Counted from the first letter of the stretch, positions 8,532 to 15,874 are shown. The stretch: DNA of 29,595 bases from Aphodosoma sp045658305 (GCA_045658305.1 JAZOUT010000127.1:1-29595), one strand, 5' to 3'. Notes: generated by a model not told the origin, from the sequence alone. Numbers and translations are program-made.

Positions 8532-8562
8532 CAAAGGTAGTAATTTTTTTTTATTTATACAA
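8532..8562 (-). promoter_or_regulatory. tig promoter
   Basis: On the minus strand, TTG (8562..8560), a 20-base gap, then TACCTTTG (8539..8532). The start codon is about 58 bases further on. Confidence 0.8.
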
Positions 8563-8596
8563 TAATATAGGAGAAAAATAAATTTTAAGTTCTATC

Positions 8597-8627
8597 TTGT
8601 GCATTTGGAATGTTTTTTGTATCTTTG
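8597..8627 (+). promoter_or_regulatory. rluB promoter
   Basis: TTG (8597-8599), a 20-base gap, then TATCTTTG (8620-8627), reading away from the tig promoter. Confidence 0.8.
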
Positions 8628-8678
8628 CAAAATATTTAATATAATGCCTTTGGTGGCACTAATTCAATTATTTAAATT

Positions 8679-9824
8679 ATGGAAAACAATTATGACAAAA
8701 AGCCATACGGATTGAGAAATTCGGGCTACGAAAACAGAGAAAGAAGACCACGTGTTGGGGCTAACAATTCGTCGAGAGATGGACGTGATAGCGGTTATAA
8801 CAGAGGTGGTTACAACAGACAAAATCAAGAAGGTTATAGACCTCGTTACAATCAAAATGGAGATGGAGAACATCGTTCTTACAATGGAGGAGAACGTCGT
8901 TCTTACAACAATGGAGGTAATCGCAGCTATGATAGTCAAAATCGTGGCGGTTATCAATCACGTAATAATGGTGGACAAGGAGGTTTCCACAATAATAAAT
9001 TTAATCGTAATAATGAAGGTGGCGGTTATAATCCAAACAACAAATATAGCCAAAAGAAGCAAATAGAATATAAAAAACAGTTTGTTGATTATTCGCAACC
9101 AATGCGTTTGAATAAATTTTTGGCTAATTCGGGTATTTGTTCTCGTCGTGAGGCTGATGAGTATATAGCAGCAGGTGTTATCACCGTTAATGGAGAAGTG
9201 GTTACTGAATTGGGCTCAAAAGTAATACCTGACACTGACCGTGTTATGTTCCACGACCAACCTGTTAAGTGTGAGAAAAAAGTTTATATTCTTTTGAATA
9301 AACCAAAGGATGTGGTAACTACAGTGGAGGATACACATGCTCGTAAAACGGTGTTGGATTTGGTGAAGAATGCTTGCTCTGAACGTGTTTATCCTGTAGG
9401 TCGTTTGGATAGAAATACTACAGGTGTGTTGTTGATTACTAATGATGGTGATTTGACTACAAAACTCACTCACCCTAAATTTAATAAGAAAAAAATCTAT
9501 CAAGTAACTCTCGATAAGGACCTTCAAGATGATGATTTTGCAAAGATTTTGTCGGGTATTGTGCTTGAGGATGGAGAAGTGAAAGCAGATGAACTTTCGT
9601 TTGTGAACGAAGGAGATTTCCGTACAGTTGGCCTTGAAATTCACTCTGGTAAAAACCGCATTGTGCGTCGTATTTTTGATGCTTTGGGTTATCATGTAGT
9701 GAAATTGGACCGTGTGTATTTTGCAGGTTTGACTAAGAAGAATTTGCCTCGTGGTAAATGGCGTTATCTTTCTGAAATGGAAGTAACTATGTTGAAAATG
9801 TCGGCTTCTGCGTTTAAGGGATAA
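8679..9824 (+). CDS. rluB: RluB/RsuA-family 23S rRNA pseudouridine synthase with a disordered N-terminal tail
   Basis: This enzyme isomerises uridine to pseudouridine in rRNA. Residues 1-130 form a low-complexity tail rich in Asn, Gly, Arg and Tyr (repeated RSYNNGG, NRGGY). An S4 RNA-binding domain follows (MRLNKFLANSGICSRREADEY, 142-162). The catalytic domain has GRLDRNTTGVLLITNDGDL with Asp244, then HSGKNRIVRRIFDALGY. Of its 381 residues, about 240 form the usual enzyme. The tail looks like an RGG-type RNA-binding extension. RluB is favoured over other family members from overall layout, but the modified position is an inference. Confidence 0.88.
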   Translation: MENNYDKKPYGLRNSGYENRERRPRVGANNSSRDGRDSGYNRGGYNRQNQEGYRPRYNQNGDGEHRSYNGGERRSYNNGGNRSYDSQNRGGYQSRNNGGQGGFHNNKFNRNNEGGGYNPNNKYSQKKQIEYKKQFVDYSQPMRLNKFLANSGICSRREADEYIAAGVITVNGEVVTELGSKVIPDTDRVMFHDQPVKCEKKVYILLNKPKDVVTTVEDTHARKTVLDLVKNACSERVYPVGRLDRNTTGVLLITNDGDLTTKLTHPKFNKKKIYQVTLDKDLQDDDFAKILSGIVLEDGEVKADELSFVNEGDFRTVGLEIHSGKNRIVRRIFDALGYHVVKLDRVYFAGLTKKNLPRGKWRYLSEMEVTMLKMSASAFKG

Positions 9825-9924
9825 TTTGTAATCACAATTTGTGGTAGTTGATTGAATTCGTAATATGTAGGAAAAGTGTAGTGTGTAATGTTTTTTTGAT
9901 TATAATTTTGTGATTAAATTAAAT

Positions 9925-10386
9925 ATGCGAAAATATATTGAAAACATAAAGAAAAATATTTTCCTAATTACTATTTTTTTAGTAGCAGCTTGGTGGAATA
10001 TTCTACGTATAAATGACTCATCGCTTTATACTAATATTGGCTATGTTGCGTTATTTTTAGTAATTTTGTTTTATGGATTAATTTTGTATTTGATTTATAA
10101 AAATGATAGATTTTCTAAATTATTAAAAGTGACTTTATATACAATATATTCACTATACTTTTTTTTATCGTGTTATGTTTTATTGACTTCAGTGGACATT
10201 TTTTTATTTAATTTAGTGTATCTTTGTTATGATATTATATTGGTTTTAGCGGGTATTGTTTATGCTATATACATGGTATTCAATAGAAGAAAACTTGAAA
10301 GAATAGATGAAAAATATACTATTTATGGGTGGTGGTTTTTCTTTGTTACATACCTTTTTATGATTAGTTTTATTAGATATATTTAA
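9925..10386 (+). CDS. Predicted four-helix membrane protein, family unknown
   Basis: The protein is 153 aa from the ATG at 9925. A GTG 15 bases upstream is in frame, but it overlaps a TAATTTTG -7-like box (9903-9910), so the ATG is preferred. It has a short basic N-terminus (MRKYIENIKKN) and four hydrophobic segments: IFLITIFLVAAWWNIL, VALFLVILFYGLILYLIY, a long one from TLYTIYSLYFFLSCYVLL into VDIFLFNLVYLCYDIILVL, and a C-terminal WWFFFVTYLFMISFI. Charged loops lie between them. I see no catalytic motif. It is AT-rich and stands alone before a decayed gene, which suggests a loosely conserved accessory gene. Confidence 0.65.
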   Translation: MRKYIENIKKNIFLITIFLVAAWWNILRINDSSLYTNIGYVALFLVILFYGLILYLIYKNDRFSKLLKVTLYTIYSLYFFLSCYVLLTSVDIFLFNLVYLCYDIILVLAGIVYAIYMVFNRRKLERIDEKYTIYGWWFFFVTYLFMISFIRYI

Positions 10387-10391
10387 TTTGT

Positions 10392-10665
10392 ATGAAAGAT
10401 TTTGCGGTTTAGAGTTTTTTATTGGGAATACTTTTATTGATGTTGTGTTCAAAATATGATGTTAATATTGTGAATCTTTTAGAAAAAATGAGTATGATAT
10501 ATTGTCTGCAAAATTGGATACTTTGAGTAATAATTATACTATAAAATGTATTATAAGTTTTCAAAAGTGTGAGTAAAAAAGATATACAAAACTTAAAAGA
10601 AGGACAAAGTTGATATTGTAAAAGCCGATATGGAGGGATTTGTTATTTGGTGGGGTGTTTTAATT
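10392..10665 (+). pseudogene. Decayed small lipoprotein-like gene
   Basis: An ATG at 10392 gives MKDFAV then a stop, but the same frame continues with FLLGILLLMLCSKYDV, a signal peptide with a lipobox-like LMLC. Later stretches read sensibly only after frame changes: YDILSAKLDTLSNNYTIKC near 10494-10550, then KVDIVKADMEGFVIWWGVL near 10608-10662. One stop and at least two frameshifts would be needed. Chance open stretches in AT-rich DNA are the alternative. If real, it was an exported protein of about 85-90 residues. Confidence 0.45.
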
Positions 10666-10694
10666 ATGAATTATGAATTATGAATTATGAATTA
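10662..10694. repeat. Heptamer repeat containing the manA start codon
   Basis: AATTATG repeated four times and then AATTA. ATG triplets recur every 7 bases (10666, 10673, 10680, 10687). Only the one at 10680 reads into the isomerase; the others meet stops within a few codons. Confidence 0.9.
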
Positions 10695-11675
10695 AATAAG
10701 TTGTATCCTTTAAAGTTGAAGCCTATACTTAAGCAGAAACTTTGGGGTGGTGATAAGATACAGAATATATATCGTCATAATGAGCCTAAACTCGATAAGG
10801 TGGGGGAGAGTTGGGATGTTTCGGCTATGGAGGGGGATGATTGTGAGGTGGTGAATGGTTGGTTGGCTGAGAATACTTTGGCTGACTTGGTTGAGGTGTA
10901 TATGGGTGATTTGGTTGGAGATAGGGTTTATGAGCAATATGGAGCGGAATTTCCACTTTTGTTGAAAGTAATAGACTCTAATCGTGATTTGTCAATTCAG
11001 GTGCACCCTAATGACGAGTTGGCTGAAGAAGAGCATGGATTGAGAGGAAAGACTGAGATGTGGTATGTGCTTGATGCTGAGCCTGATGCTCATATTATTT
11101 TGGGTTTTAATCGTTATGTTTCTCAGGCTGAATATATTGAGCGTGTGGCTACTGGTAATCTTGAAGAAATATTGCAGAAATATCCTGTAAATAAGGGTGA
11201 TGTATATTTTATACCTGCGGGTTTGGTGCATTCTATTTGTAAGGGGTGTCTTATAATGGAAGTGCAACAGGCTTCTGACATCACATATCGTATTTATGAT
11301 TATAATCGTAAGGATGCAGATGGTAATCTTCGTGAACTTCACACTGAATTGGCTCAACGTGCTATAGATTTCGAAAATTGGCAAGGTCGTAAAATATCAC
11401 TTCAACCAGCGCAAAATGGCATTGTAAATCTTGTGCAATGTCCATATTTTCAGGTGAATGAGATGCAGATTGATAAGCCGAAAGAGTATGATTTAGCACC
11501 AATCAATTCGTTTGTATTGTTATCATGTGTCGAAGGACATGTAACATTGAAGTGGGATGATGATTATCTTACGCTTACTGATGGTGAAACTATTCTTGTT
11601 CCAGCAGAGATGAATAGTTTGTATATTGTTCCTACAGTGAATACTAAACTTCTCGAAACTTACATAAATAATTAA
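10680..11675 (+). CDS. manA: Mannose-6-phosphate isomerase, class I
   Basis: This zinc enzyme interconverts mannose 6-phosphate and fructose 6-phosphate. At 331 aa it is a short Bacteroidota/Firmicutes-type class I enzyme. The cupin metal site is visible as SIQVHPND (Gln107, His109), GKTEMWYVL (Glu126) and GLVHSI (His184). The substrate-binding region DITYRIYDYNR is intact. The first residues MNYEL are encoded by the heptamer repeat, so the ancestral start may be nearer LYPLKLKPIL (residue 8). It is followed after 90 bases of repeats by a phosphohexomutase; together they link fructose 6-phosphate to mannose and glucose phosphates. Confidence 0.93.
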   Translation: MNYELNKLYPLKLKPILKQKLWGGDKIQNIYRHNEPKLDKVGESWDVSAMEGDDCEVVNGWLAENTLADLVEVYMGDLVGDRVYEQYGAEFPLLLKVIDSNRDLSIQVHPNDELAEEEHGLRGKTEMWYVLDAEPDAHIILGFNRYVSQAEYIERVATGNLEEILQKYPVNKGDVYFIPAGLVHSICKGCLIMEVQQASDITYRIYDYNRKDADGNLRELHTELAQRAIDFENWQGRKISLQPAQNGIVNLVQCPYFQVNEMQIDKPKEYDLAPINSFVLLSCVEGHVTLKWDDDYLTLTDGETILVPAEMNSLYIVPTVNTKLLETYINN

Positions 11676-11757
11676 TAATTAACACTTAATAATTAGCAAT
11701 TAATGATGTATTATGCATCTCTTTTGATTGTGCATTGTGCATTGTGAATTGTGCATT
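11667..11757. repeat. Two heptamer repeat blocks between manA and the mutase gene
   Basis: Block one (11667-11708) has units AATAATT, AATAATT, AACACTT, AATAATT, AGCAATT, AATGATG and begins over the manA stop. Block two (11730-11757) has units GTGCATT, GTGCATT, GTGAATT, GTGCATT and ends 8 bases before the next start codon. No promoter is visible between them, so the two genes are probably co-transcribed. Confidence 0.85.
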
Positions 11758-11765
11758 GATTTACT

Positions 11766-13511
11766 ATGGAAAACAACGAATTACTACAACAAGTAACCGC
11801 TAAAGCTGAAAAATGGCTTACTGGTGCGTATAACGAAGAAGCAAAAGCCGAAGTTCGTCGTATGCTTGATGCTGAAGATAAAACTGAGCTCATTGAGTGT
11901 TTTTATAAAGACCTCGAATTTGGTACAGGTGGTCTTCGTGGTATCATGGGTATGGGTTCAAATCGTATGAATATCTATACTGTAGGTGCTGCAACTCAGG
12001 GTCTTAGCAATTATCTCAAACGTGAATTTGCAGGACAAGAAATCTCTGTTGTAGTAGGTCACGACTGCCGCAACAATAGCCGCCTTTTTGCTGAAACTTC
12101 TGCTAATATCTTCTCAGCTAATGGTATCAAAGTATATCTCTTTGAAGCACTTCGTCCAACCCCTGAAATCTCTTTTGCTATCCGTCATCTCGGTTGCCAA
12201 AGTGGTATTATCCTTACTGCTTCGCACAATCCAAAAGAATACAATGGCTACAAAGCATATTGGAACGATGGTGCGCAAATCATTGCTCCTCACGATGTTA
12301 ATATCATTGCCGAAGTAGAGAAAATCAAAGGTCCAGAAGAGATTAACTTTACAGCTCGCCCTGAACTCATCCAAATCATTGGAGAAGATGTAGATAGTGT
12401 ATATCTCGAAAAACTCAAAACTCTCTTCCTCTCTCCAGATAGCATTGCTCGCAACAAAGACCTCAAAATTGTCTTCACTCCAATCCATGGTACTGGTATC
12501 ACATTGATTCCTCGTTGCCTCAAAGATATGGGCTTCGAGAATGTTATCATTGTTGACGAACAAGCAGTTATCTCAGGCGATTTCCCAACAGTAGTTTCTC
12601 CTAACCCAGAAGAACCTGCTGCTCTCGATATGGCTATTCGTAAAGCTAAAGAGGTTGATGCTGACATTGTTATGGCTTCTGACCCAGATGCTGACCGTAT
12701 GGGTATTGCTGTGAAAGACGATAAAGGCGAATGGATTTTGGTGAATGGTAACCAAACATGTATGATGTTCACATACTACATCTTGCGCCGTCGTCACGAG
12801 CTCGGTCTTCTCAAAGGTAAAGAGTTCATGGTGAAAACCATCGTTACTACTGAAATTATGAAAGACATCTGCAACCACTATAACACACCATTGTTGGATT
12901 GCTATACAGGTTTCAAATGGATTGCAGCCGAAATTCGTGAACGTGAAGGTAAAGAACAATACATCGGTGGCGGTGAAGAAAGCTATGGCTATCTTCCATC
13001 AGACTTCCTTCGTGATAAAGACGCAGTTGCAGCATGTGCACTCATGGCAGAGATGACAGCTTGGGCTAAGGATAACGGTATGTCAATCTTCGAACTCATT
13101 CAAGAGATTTACCTCCAATTCGGTTATGGCAAAGAAAAAGGTATCTCTGTAGTTCGTAAAGGCAAATCAGGAGCCGAAGAAATCCAACAAATGATGCGCG
13201 ATTTCCGTGCTAATCCACCAAAAGAGATTGCAGGTTCAGCAGTTGTTGTAATCAAAGACTACCAAACACTCGTAGAACGCAATGTAGTAACAGGCGAAGA
13301 ATCTAAACTCGCATTCCCAACTACATCAAACGTATTACAATACTTCACAGAGGATGGCACAAAAGTATCAGTTCGTCCTTCAGGTACAGAACCTAAGATT
13401 AAATTCTATGTAGAAGTACGAGGCAAAATGCAATCACGTGCCGACTTTGCTCGTTGCGAAGCAGAAGCAACTGCTAAAATCGATGCAGTACGTGCTTCTT
13501 TAGGAGTGTAA
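11766..13511 (+). CDS. Phosphoglucomutase/phosphomannomutase (alpha-D-phosphohexomutase)
   Basis: This is a 581-aa phosphohexomutase of the long bacterial type. It moves phosphate between C1 and C6 of hexose phosphates through a phosphoserine. All four signature loops are present: TASHNPKEYNG with phosphoserine Ser153, the metal loop DPDADRMGIA (306-315), sugar-binding GGGEESYGYL, and the phosphate loop RPSGTEPKIKFY near the C-terminus. Glucose versus mannose preference cannot be decided by motif; its neighbour manA fits either. A strong terminator follows. Confidence 0.93.
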   Translation: MENNELLQQVTAKAEKWLTGAYNEEAKAEVRRMLDAEDKTELIECFYKDLEFGTGGLRGIMGMGSNRMNIYTVGAATQGLSNYLKREFAGQEISVVVGHDCRNNSRLFAETSANIFSANGIKVYLFEALRPTPEISFAIRHLGCQSGIILTASHNPKEYNGYKAYWNDGAQIIAPHDVNIIAEVEKIKGPEEINFTARPELIQIIGEDVDSVYLEKLKTLFLSPDSIARNKDLKIVFTPIHGTGITLIPRCLKDMGFENVIIVDEQAVISGDFPTVVSPNPEEPAALDMAIRKAKEVDADIVMASDPDADRMGIAVKDDKGEWILVNGNQTCMMFTYYILRRRHELGLLKGKEFMVKTIVTTEIMKDICNHYNTPLLDCYTGFKWIAAEIREREGKEQYIGGGEESYGYLPSDFLRDKDAVAACALMAEMTAWAKDNGMSIFELIQEIYLQFGYGKEKGISVVRKGKSGAEEIQQMMRDFRANPPKEIAGSAVVVIKDYQTLVERNVVTGEESKLAFPTTSNVLQYFTEDGTKVSVRPSGTEPKIKFYVEVRGKMQSRADFARCEAEATAKIDAVRASLGV

Positions 13512-13515
13512 TTTA

Positions 13516-13543
13516 GAGTACATATTACATAGTACAGATAACA
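13516..13543. repeat. Heptamer repeat after the mutase stop
   Basis: Units GAGTACA, TATTACA, TAGTACA, GATAACA lie between the stop codon and the terminator. Confidence 0.7.
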
Positions 13544-13546
13544 AGT

Positions 13547-13576
13547 AGAGACGCAATAATTTGCGTCTCTTTTTTG
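13547..13576 (+). terminator. Terminator of the manA-mutase unit
   Basis: The stem AGAGACGCAA / TTGCGTCTCT has loop TAAT and is followed by a T run. Confidence 0.9.
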
Positions 13577-13649
13577 TTGTGCTTTTATTAATGGATGTAT
13601 ATAGGGGTGAGGTGATTTTAGGTAATGTGTGGGAATCTCTGAGGGTTGT

Positions 13650-13725
13650 TTTATAGTATGTTTATCCTATATTTATAATATATTTATCCTATATTTATGG
13701 TATATTTATAGTATGTTATAGTATG
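13650..13725. repeat. 11-bp tandem array upstream of structured RNA copy A
   Basis: Seven units of form TTTATnnTATn: TTTATAGTATG, TTTATCCTATA, TTTATAATATA, TTTATCCTATA, TTTATGGTATA, TTTATAGTATG, then one unit short by a base. It ends 38 bases before the -33 box. The period is close to one helical turn. A five-unit array holds the matching place before copy B (21796-21850). Confidence 0.9.
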
Positions 13726-13762
13726 GGAGAGGTTAGGGTGTGATGTTTTTTGTGTGAAATCC

Positions 13763-13793
13763 TTGTGTGTTTGAAAAATAATTTCTACCTTTG
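13763..13793 (+). promoter_or_regulatory. Promoter of structured RNA copy A
   Basis: TTG (13763-13765), a 20-base gap, then TACCTTTG (13786-13793). Predicted start is near 13798. Copy B has the same boxes at the same spacing. Confidence 0.85.
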
Positions 13794-13797
13794 CGGT

Positions 13798-14012
13798 ATG
13801 AATACACTGAGTAGCGTTCTCAGGTGGTTTTGTTAAAGCATTTTTGCTTTGTTCTTTCTAATTACGAAATTTTGGCGAATTTTATGACTATGAAAGGATA
13901 AGTTCAAGAATGCCCATTGTTGTATATACAGCGTGGGCTTAACTTATTCGTATAGTCTGGGTCACGCCAAAATACCTGTAATTAGCGAGAAAGTTAAGTT
14001 CTCGCTTTTTTT
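13798..14012 (+). ncRNA. Structured RNA, copy A, with intrinsic terminator
   Basis: This RNA of about 215 nt is nearly identical in many blocks to copy B (21930-22142). Helices: CTGAG/CTCAG (13807-13811 with 13819-13823); AAAGCA/TGCTTT (13835-13850); CTAATTAC/GTAATTAG (13858-13865 with 13978-13985); TTTTGGCG/CGCCAAAA (13870-13877 with 13965-13972); GACTAT/ATAGTC (13886-13891 with 13952-13957); GGATAAGTT/AACTTATTC (13896-13904 with 13941-13949); GCCCA/TGGGC (13912-13916 with 13934-13938). The terminator GCGAGAA/TTCTCGC (13985-14005) is followed by seven T. Differences from copy B preserve pairing, so I treat the fold as real. It could be an independent small RNA or an attenuator leader of the next genes. 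I cannot match it to a known RNA family from memory. Confidence 0.85.
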
Positions 14013-14023
14013 GTGTTTTTTAT

Positions 14024-14061
14024 AAAAGTTGCGCCCGACACGAATTAGGGATAATGTTATG
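14024..14061 (+). promoter_or_regulatory. Conserved leader between the RNA terminator and the next start codon, copy A
   Basis: After the terminator, sequence shared with copy B continues up to the ATG: AGTTGCGCCCGACACG, then ATTAGGGAT, then TGTTATGA. Copy B has AGTTGTGCCCGACACG, ATTTAGGGAT, TGTCATGA at the same place. No Shine-Dalgarno match is obvious except AGGG. Conservation past the terminator suggests read-through transcripts matter. Confidence 0.7.
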
Positions 14062-14427
14062 AGAAAAATGTTATTTTTTGTATTTTCTCTTTTTATGTTA
14101 ATTTCTTGTGATAACACTGATGAAATTACAACTAAGATTACATGTTTAAATTCAAGTGATTATGGCGCTTTTGTATATTTTGATTCTAAAGAAATGTTTT
14201 GTATGGCACCGAATGAAAAAAATATTAAATATTATTATCCTGTTGGTTTTAATGTAGAAGTAAAAGTAGTATTATGTGGAGTGAAAAAATTAGATAACGG
14301 ATATAGATTGTATAGAGAGGATGTTATAGATAAATTTAGTGGTAATATAAAATTTGATTCTGATTTAGATTACAAATTAACTATAACAAACAATAAATTA
14401 AATTGTCAATCTATATTAGCTGAATAA
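14059..14427 (+). CDS. Predicted lipoprotein, 122 aa
   Basis: The ATG at 14059 is chosen over an in-frame TTG 30 bases upstream because the conserved leader ends at this ATG, and because MRKMLFFVFSLFMLISC is then a clean lipoprotein signal (lipobox LISC, Cys17). The mature 105 residues are beta-rich with Tyr, Asp and Lys (YGAFVYFDSKEMFCM, GFNVEVKVVLCG) and carry extra cysteines that could pair. The family is not recognised. It is the first of three tightly spaced genes after structured RNA copy A. The codons are more AT-rich than those of neighbouring housekeeping genes. Confidence 0.75.
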   Translation: MRKMLFFVFSLFMLISCDNTDEITTKITCLNSSDYGAFVYFDSKEMFCMAPNEKNIKYYYPVGFNVEVKVVLCGVKKLDNGYRLYREDVIDKFSGNIKFDSDLDYKLTITNNKLNCQSILAE

Positions 14428-14429
14428 TT

Positions 14430-14678
14430 ATGGAAGATATAGTTTCATTATTGGCATCTCCATCTGGGATAGGAGGATTGAGTGTTGGTGCTGTTATACT
14501 AATTTTTATTGTATACATGTATTTATTAGAGCGTAAAAAAGAAAATCAAAAAAGAGAGGAACGGAATCGAAAACGAAGACAACAAACTAAAATAAAGAAA
14601 GAGATTTCTTCTCAACAACCAATTGTTATAAACAATATAATAAATCAAGATTCAATAAATTCAAATTCTACAAAATAA
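14430..14678 (+). CDS. Small single-pass membrane protein, 82 aa
   Basis: It starts 2 bases after the lipoprotein stop, so it is probably translationally coupled. An N-terminal segment ends in one transmembrane helix (GGLSVGAVILIFIVYMYLL, about residues 14-32). A strongly basic stretch follows (ERKKENQKREERNRKRRQQ), then an Asn/Ser/Ile-rich tail. By the positive-inside rule, the basic part faces the cytoplasm. The family is not recognised. Confidence 0.7.
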   Translation: MEDIVSLLASPSGIGGLSVGAVILIFIVYMYLLERKKENQKREERNRKRRQQTKIKKEISSQQPIVINNIINQDSINSNSTK

Positions 14679-14688
14679 TATTACAGCT

Positions 14689-15504
14689 ATGAAAAAAATA
14701 ATTACATTATTAGTGTTTGTTGTTTGTACAACAATGCTTTATGCTCAAGATATAATAATAACAAAAGATTCAAAACGAATTGAAGCTAAAATTATTGAAG
14801 TAACTCCAACAACTGTAAAATATAAAAAATGGAGTTATCAAGATGGACCTGATATATTAGAGGCAAAAAGTAATATAGCAGCTATTATGTGGGGTAATGG
14901 GGAAGTGGAAGCATTTAGTGTAGAAGAAGTAGTGGCAACAACTAAAGAAGAAAGGCAAGAAGTTGTTGCAAACGAAGAATCAAAAATAGAAAAAGAAGAG
15001 AGTGTTGCCATTGTAAAAGAAGTGGAAAAAGAAAAAGTGGTTGCAAATAAAAATACAGTAATAGCAAAAACAGAAAATAATAATTATGTAGTAGGAAAAG
15101 GAAGTTTATCTTTAGTTCGTTTGGAAAATGGTGATTATATGTGTGATGGAAGGTTAATAGCACATGAAAATATTAGAGAATTTTATGCTAATAATTGTTA
15201 TGATGCATATTTAATGTATAAAAAGGCTTATAATACAAGTATTGCTGGTTATACATTATTGTGTGCAGGTTCGGTTTGTGCTCTGGCTGGTTCTCTTACT
15301 ATGATTGGAGATTTAGCATCGGGATTAGCTTTGTTGGTTACTGGTTTATGTGCTGATATAGCTTGTATTCCGACTATTTTGGTAGCATATAAACAACAAA
15401 ATAAGGCAATTGATATATATAATAAAAATTGTAGTAAAAAAGAAATAGCAACATTAAATTTGGGTTCTACGACAAATGGATTTGGTCTAACAATTAATTT
15501 TTGA
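14689..15504 (+). CDS. Exported protein with N-terminal Bacteroidota surface-type domain and two hydrophobic segments
   Basis: A Sec signal peptide (MKKIITLLVFVVCTTMLYAQ) is followed by DIIITKDSKRIEAKIIEVTP and a continuation reaching NGEVEAF at about residue 76. I recognise this as a recurrent N-terminal module of Bacteroidota envelope proteins, though I cannot name the family. Residues 80-125 are Glu/Lys/Val-rich, probably an extended or coiled linker. Two hydrophobic helices follow near 190-230 (LLCAGSVCALAGSLTMI and ALLVTGLCADIACIPTILV), and a polar tail ends in LGSTTNGFGLTINF, which resembles a C-terminal beta strand. The gene lies 10 bases after the 82-aa gene and a terminator follows. 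Confidence 0.75.
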   Translation: MKKIITLLVFVVCTTMLYAQDIIITKDSKRIEAKIIEVTPTTVKYKKWSYQDGPDILEAKSNIAAIMWGNGEVEAFSVEEVVATTKEERQEVVANEESKIEKEESVAIVKEVEKEKVVANKNTVIAKTENNNYVVGKGSLSLVRLENGDYMCDGRLIAHENIREFYANNCYDAYLMYKKAYNTSIAGYTLLCAGSVCALAGSLTMIGDLASGLALLVTGLCADIACIPTILVAYKQQNKAIDIYNKNCSKKEIATLNLGSTTNGFGLTINF

Positions 15505-15560
15505 TAAAAAATTATTTTGTATACATTTTTGAGGTTTATAGTTTATGTTCAGTAGAATAC

Positions 15561-15604
15561 AAAAAGATCCGCTTACTACGAATATGTAGTGAGCGGATTT
15601 TTTA
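15561..15604. terminator. Bidirectional terminator
   Basis: The stem ATCCGCT-ACTAC / GTAGT-AGCGGAT has one internal mismatch, with A and T runs on both sides. On the plus strand it ends the 14059-15504 unit. On the minus strand it ends the rod-shaped RNA candidate. Confidence 0.85.
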
Positions 15605-15868
15605 TAAAAAATCGCACTGCCATTTGTTGAGAAAAATTCCTATAAAACAGGATTTGAGGGGTTCCAGCTCTTTGTAATCTGCCGACCATAGATGGTTACA
15701 ACTCTAAAAGAGAAGCGCAGCCCGCCATTGATAAAGGAAGTTAGCCTCGGTAAGAATAATTAATTGTCGAATTTTCCAATCTCAGGCTGATAGTGCGATG
15801 TTATTTTAATTCACAATGCATAATTCACAATTATTATAACATCTGTTTGTGAAATGTTTTCACTAATT
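15565..15868 (-). ncRNA. Rod-shaped RNA candidate with 6S-like architecture
   Basis: A minus-strand promoter (15905..15875) and terminator (15604..15561) bracket this gene-free stretch. The core (15611-15799) folds into a long rod: AUCGCACU/AGUGCGAU (15792-15799 with 15611-15618), GCC/GGC, TGAGA/TCTCA (15780-15784 with 15628-15632), AAAATT/AATTTT (15770-15775 with 15633-15638). An open bubble with a small CCT/AGG hairpin on the 3' strand follows, then an upper stem with GAGG/CCTC, TTCC/GGAA and TTGTAA/TTACAA. Closing stem, bubble with 3'-side hairpin and upper stem match the general layout of 6S RNA. No tmRNA tag or RNase P signature is present. Identity with 6S is an inference from shape only. 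Confidence 0.5.
15809..15836. repeat. Heptamer repeat inside the 5' part of the rod RNA transcript
   Basis: Units ATTCACA, ATGCATA, ATTCACA, ATTATTA lie between the minus-strand promoter and the folded core. Confidence 0.8.
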
Positions 15869-15874
15869 GTATTG

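Noticed and set aside
9910..9924. GTG at 9910 as start of the four-helix membrane protein
   Set aside because: It coincides with the last base of a TAATTTTG box that would place transcription start downstream of it. The ATG at 9925 is better.
14029..14058. TTG at 14029 as start of the 122-aa lipoprotein
   Set aside because: It would put ten polar, Arg-rich residues before the signal peptide and lies inside the leader shared with copy B, where the corresponding gene starts at the aligned ATG.
13798..14061. Integron attC-like recombination site in the repeated RNA-leader block
   Set aside because: The shared GTTG...CCCGACAC sequence lacks the paired core sites and spacing of attC. There is no integrase and the following genes are not cassette-like.
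15611..15799. tmRNA or RNase P RNA as identity of the rod-shaped RNA
   Set aside because: No tRNA-like ends and no ALAA-type tag codons, and none of the conserved RNase P blocks I know are present.
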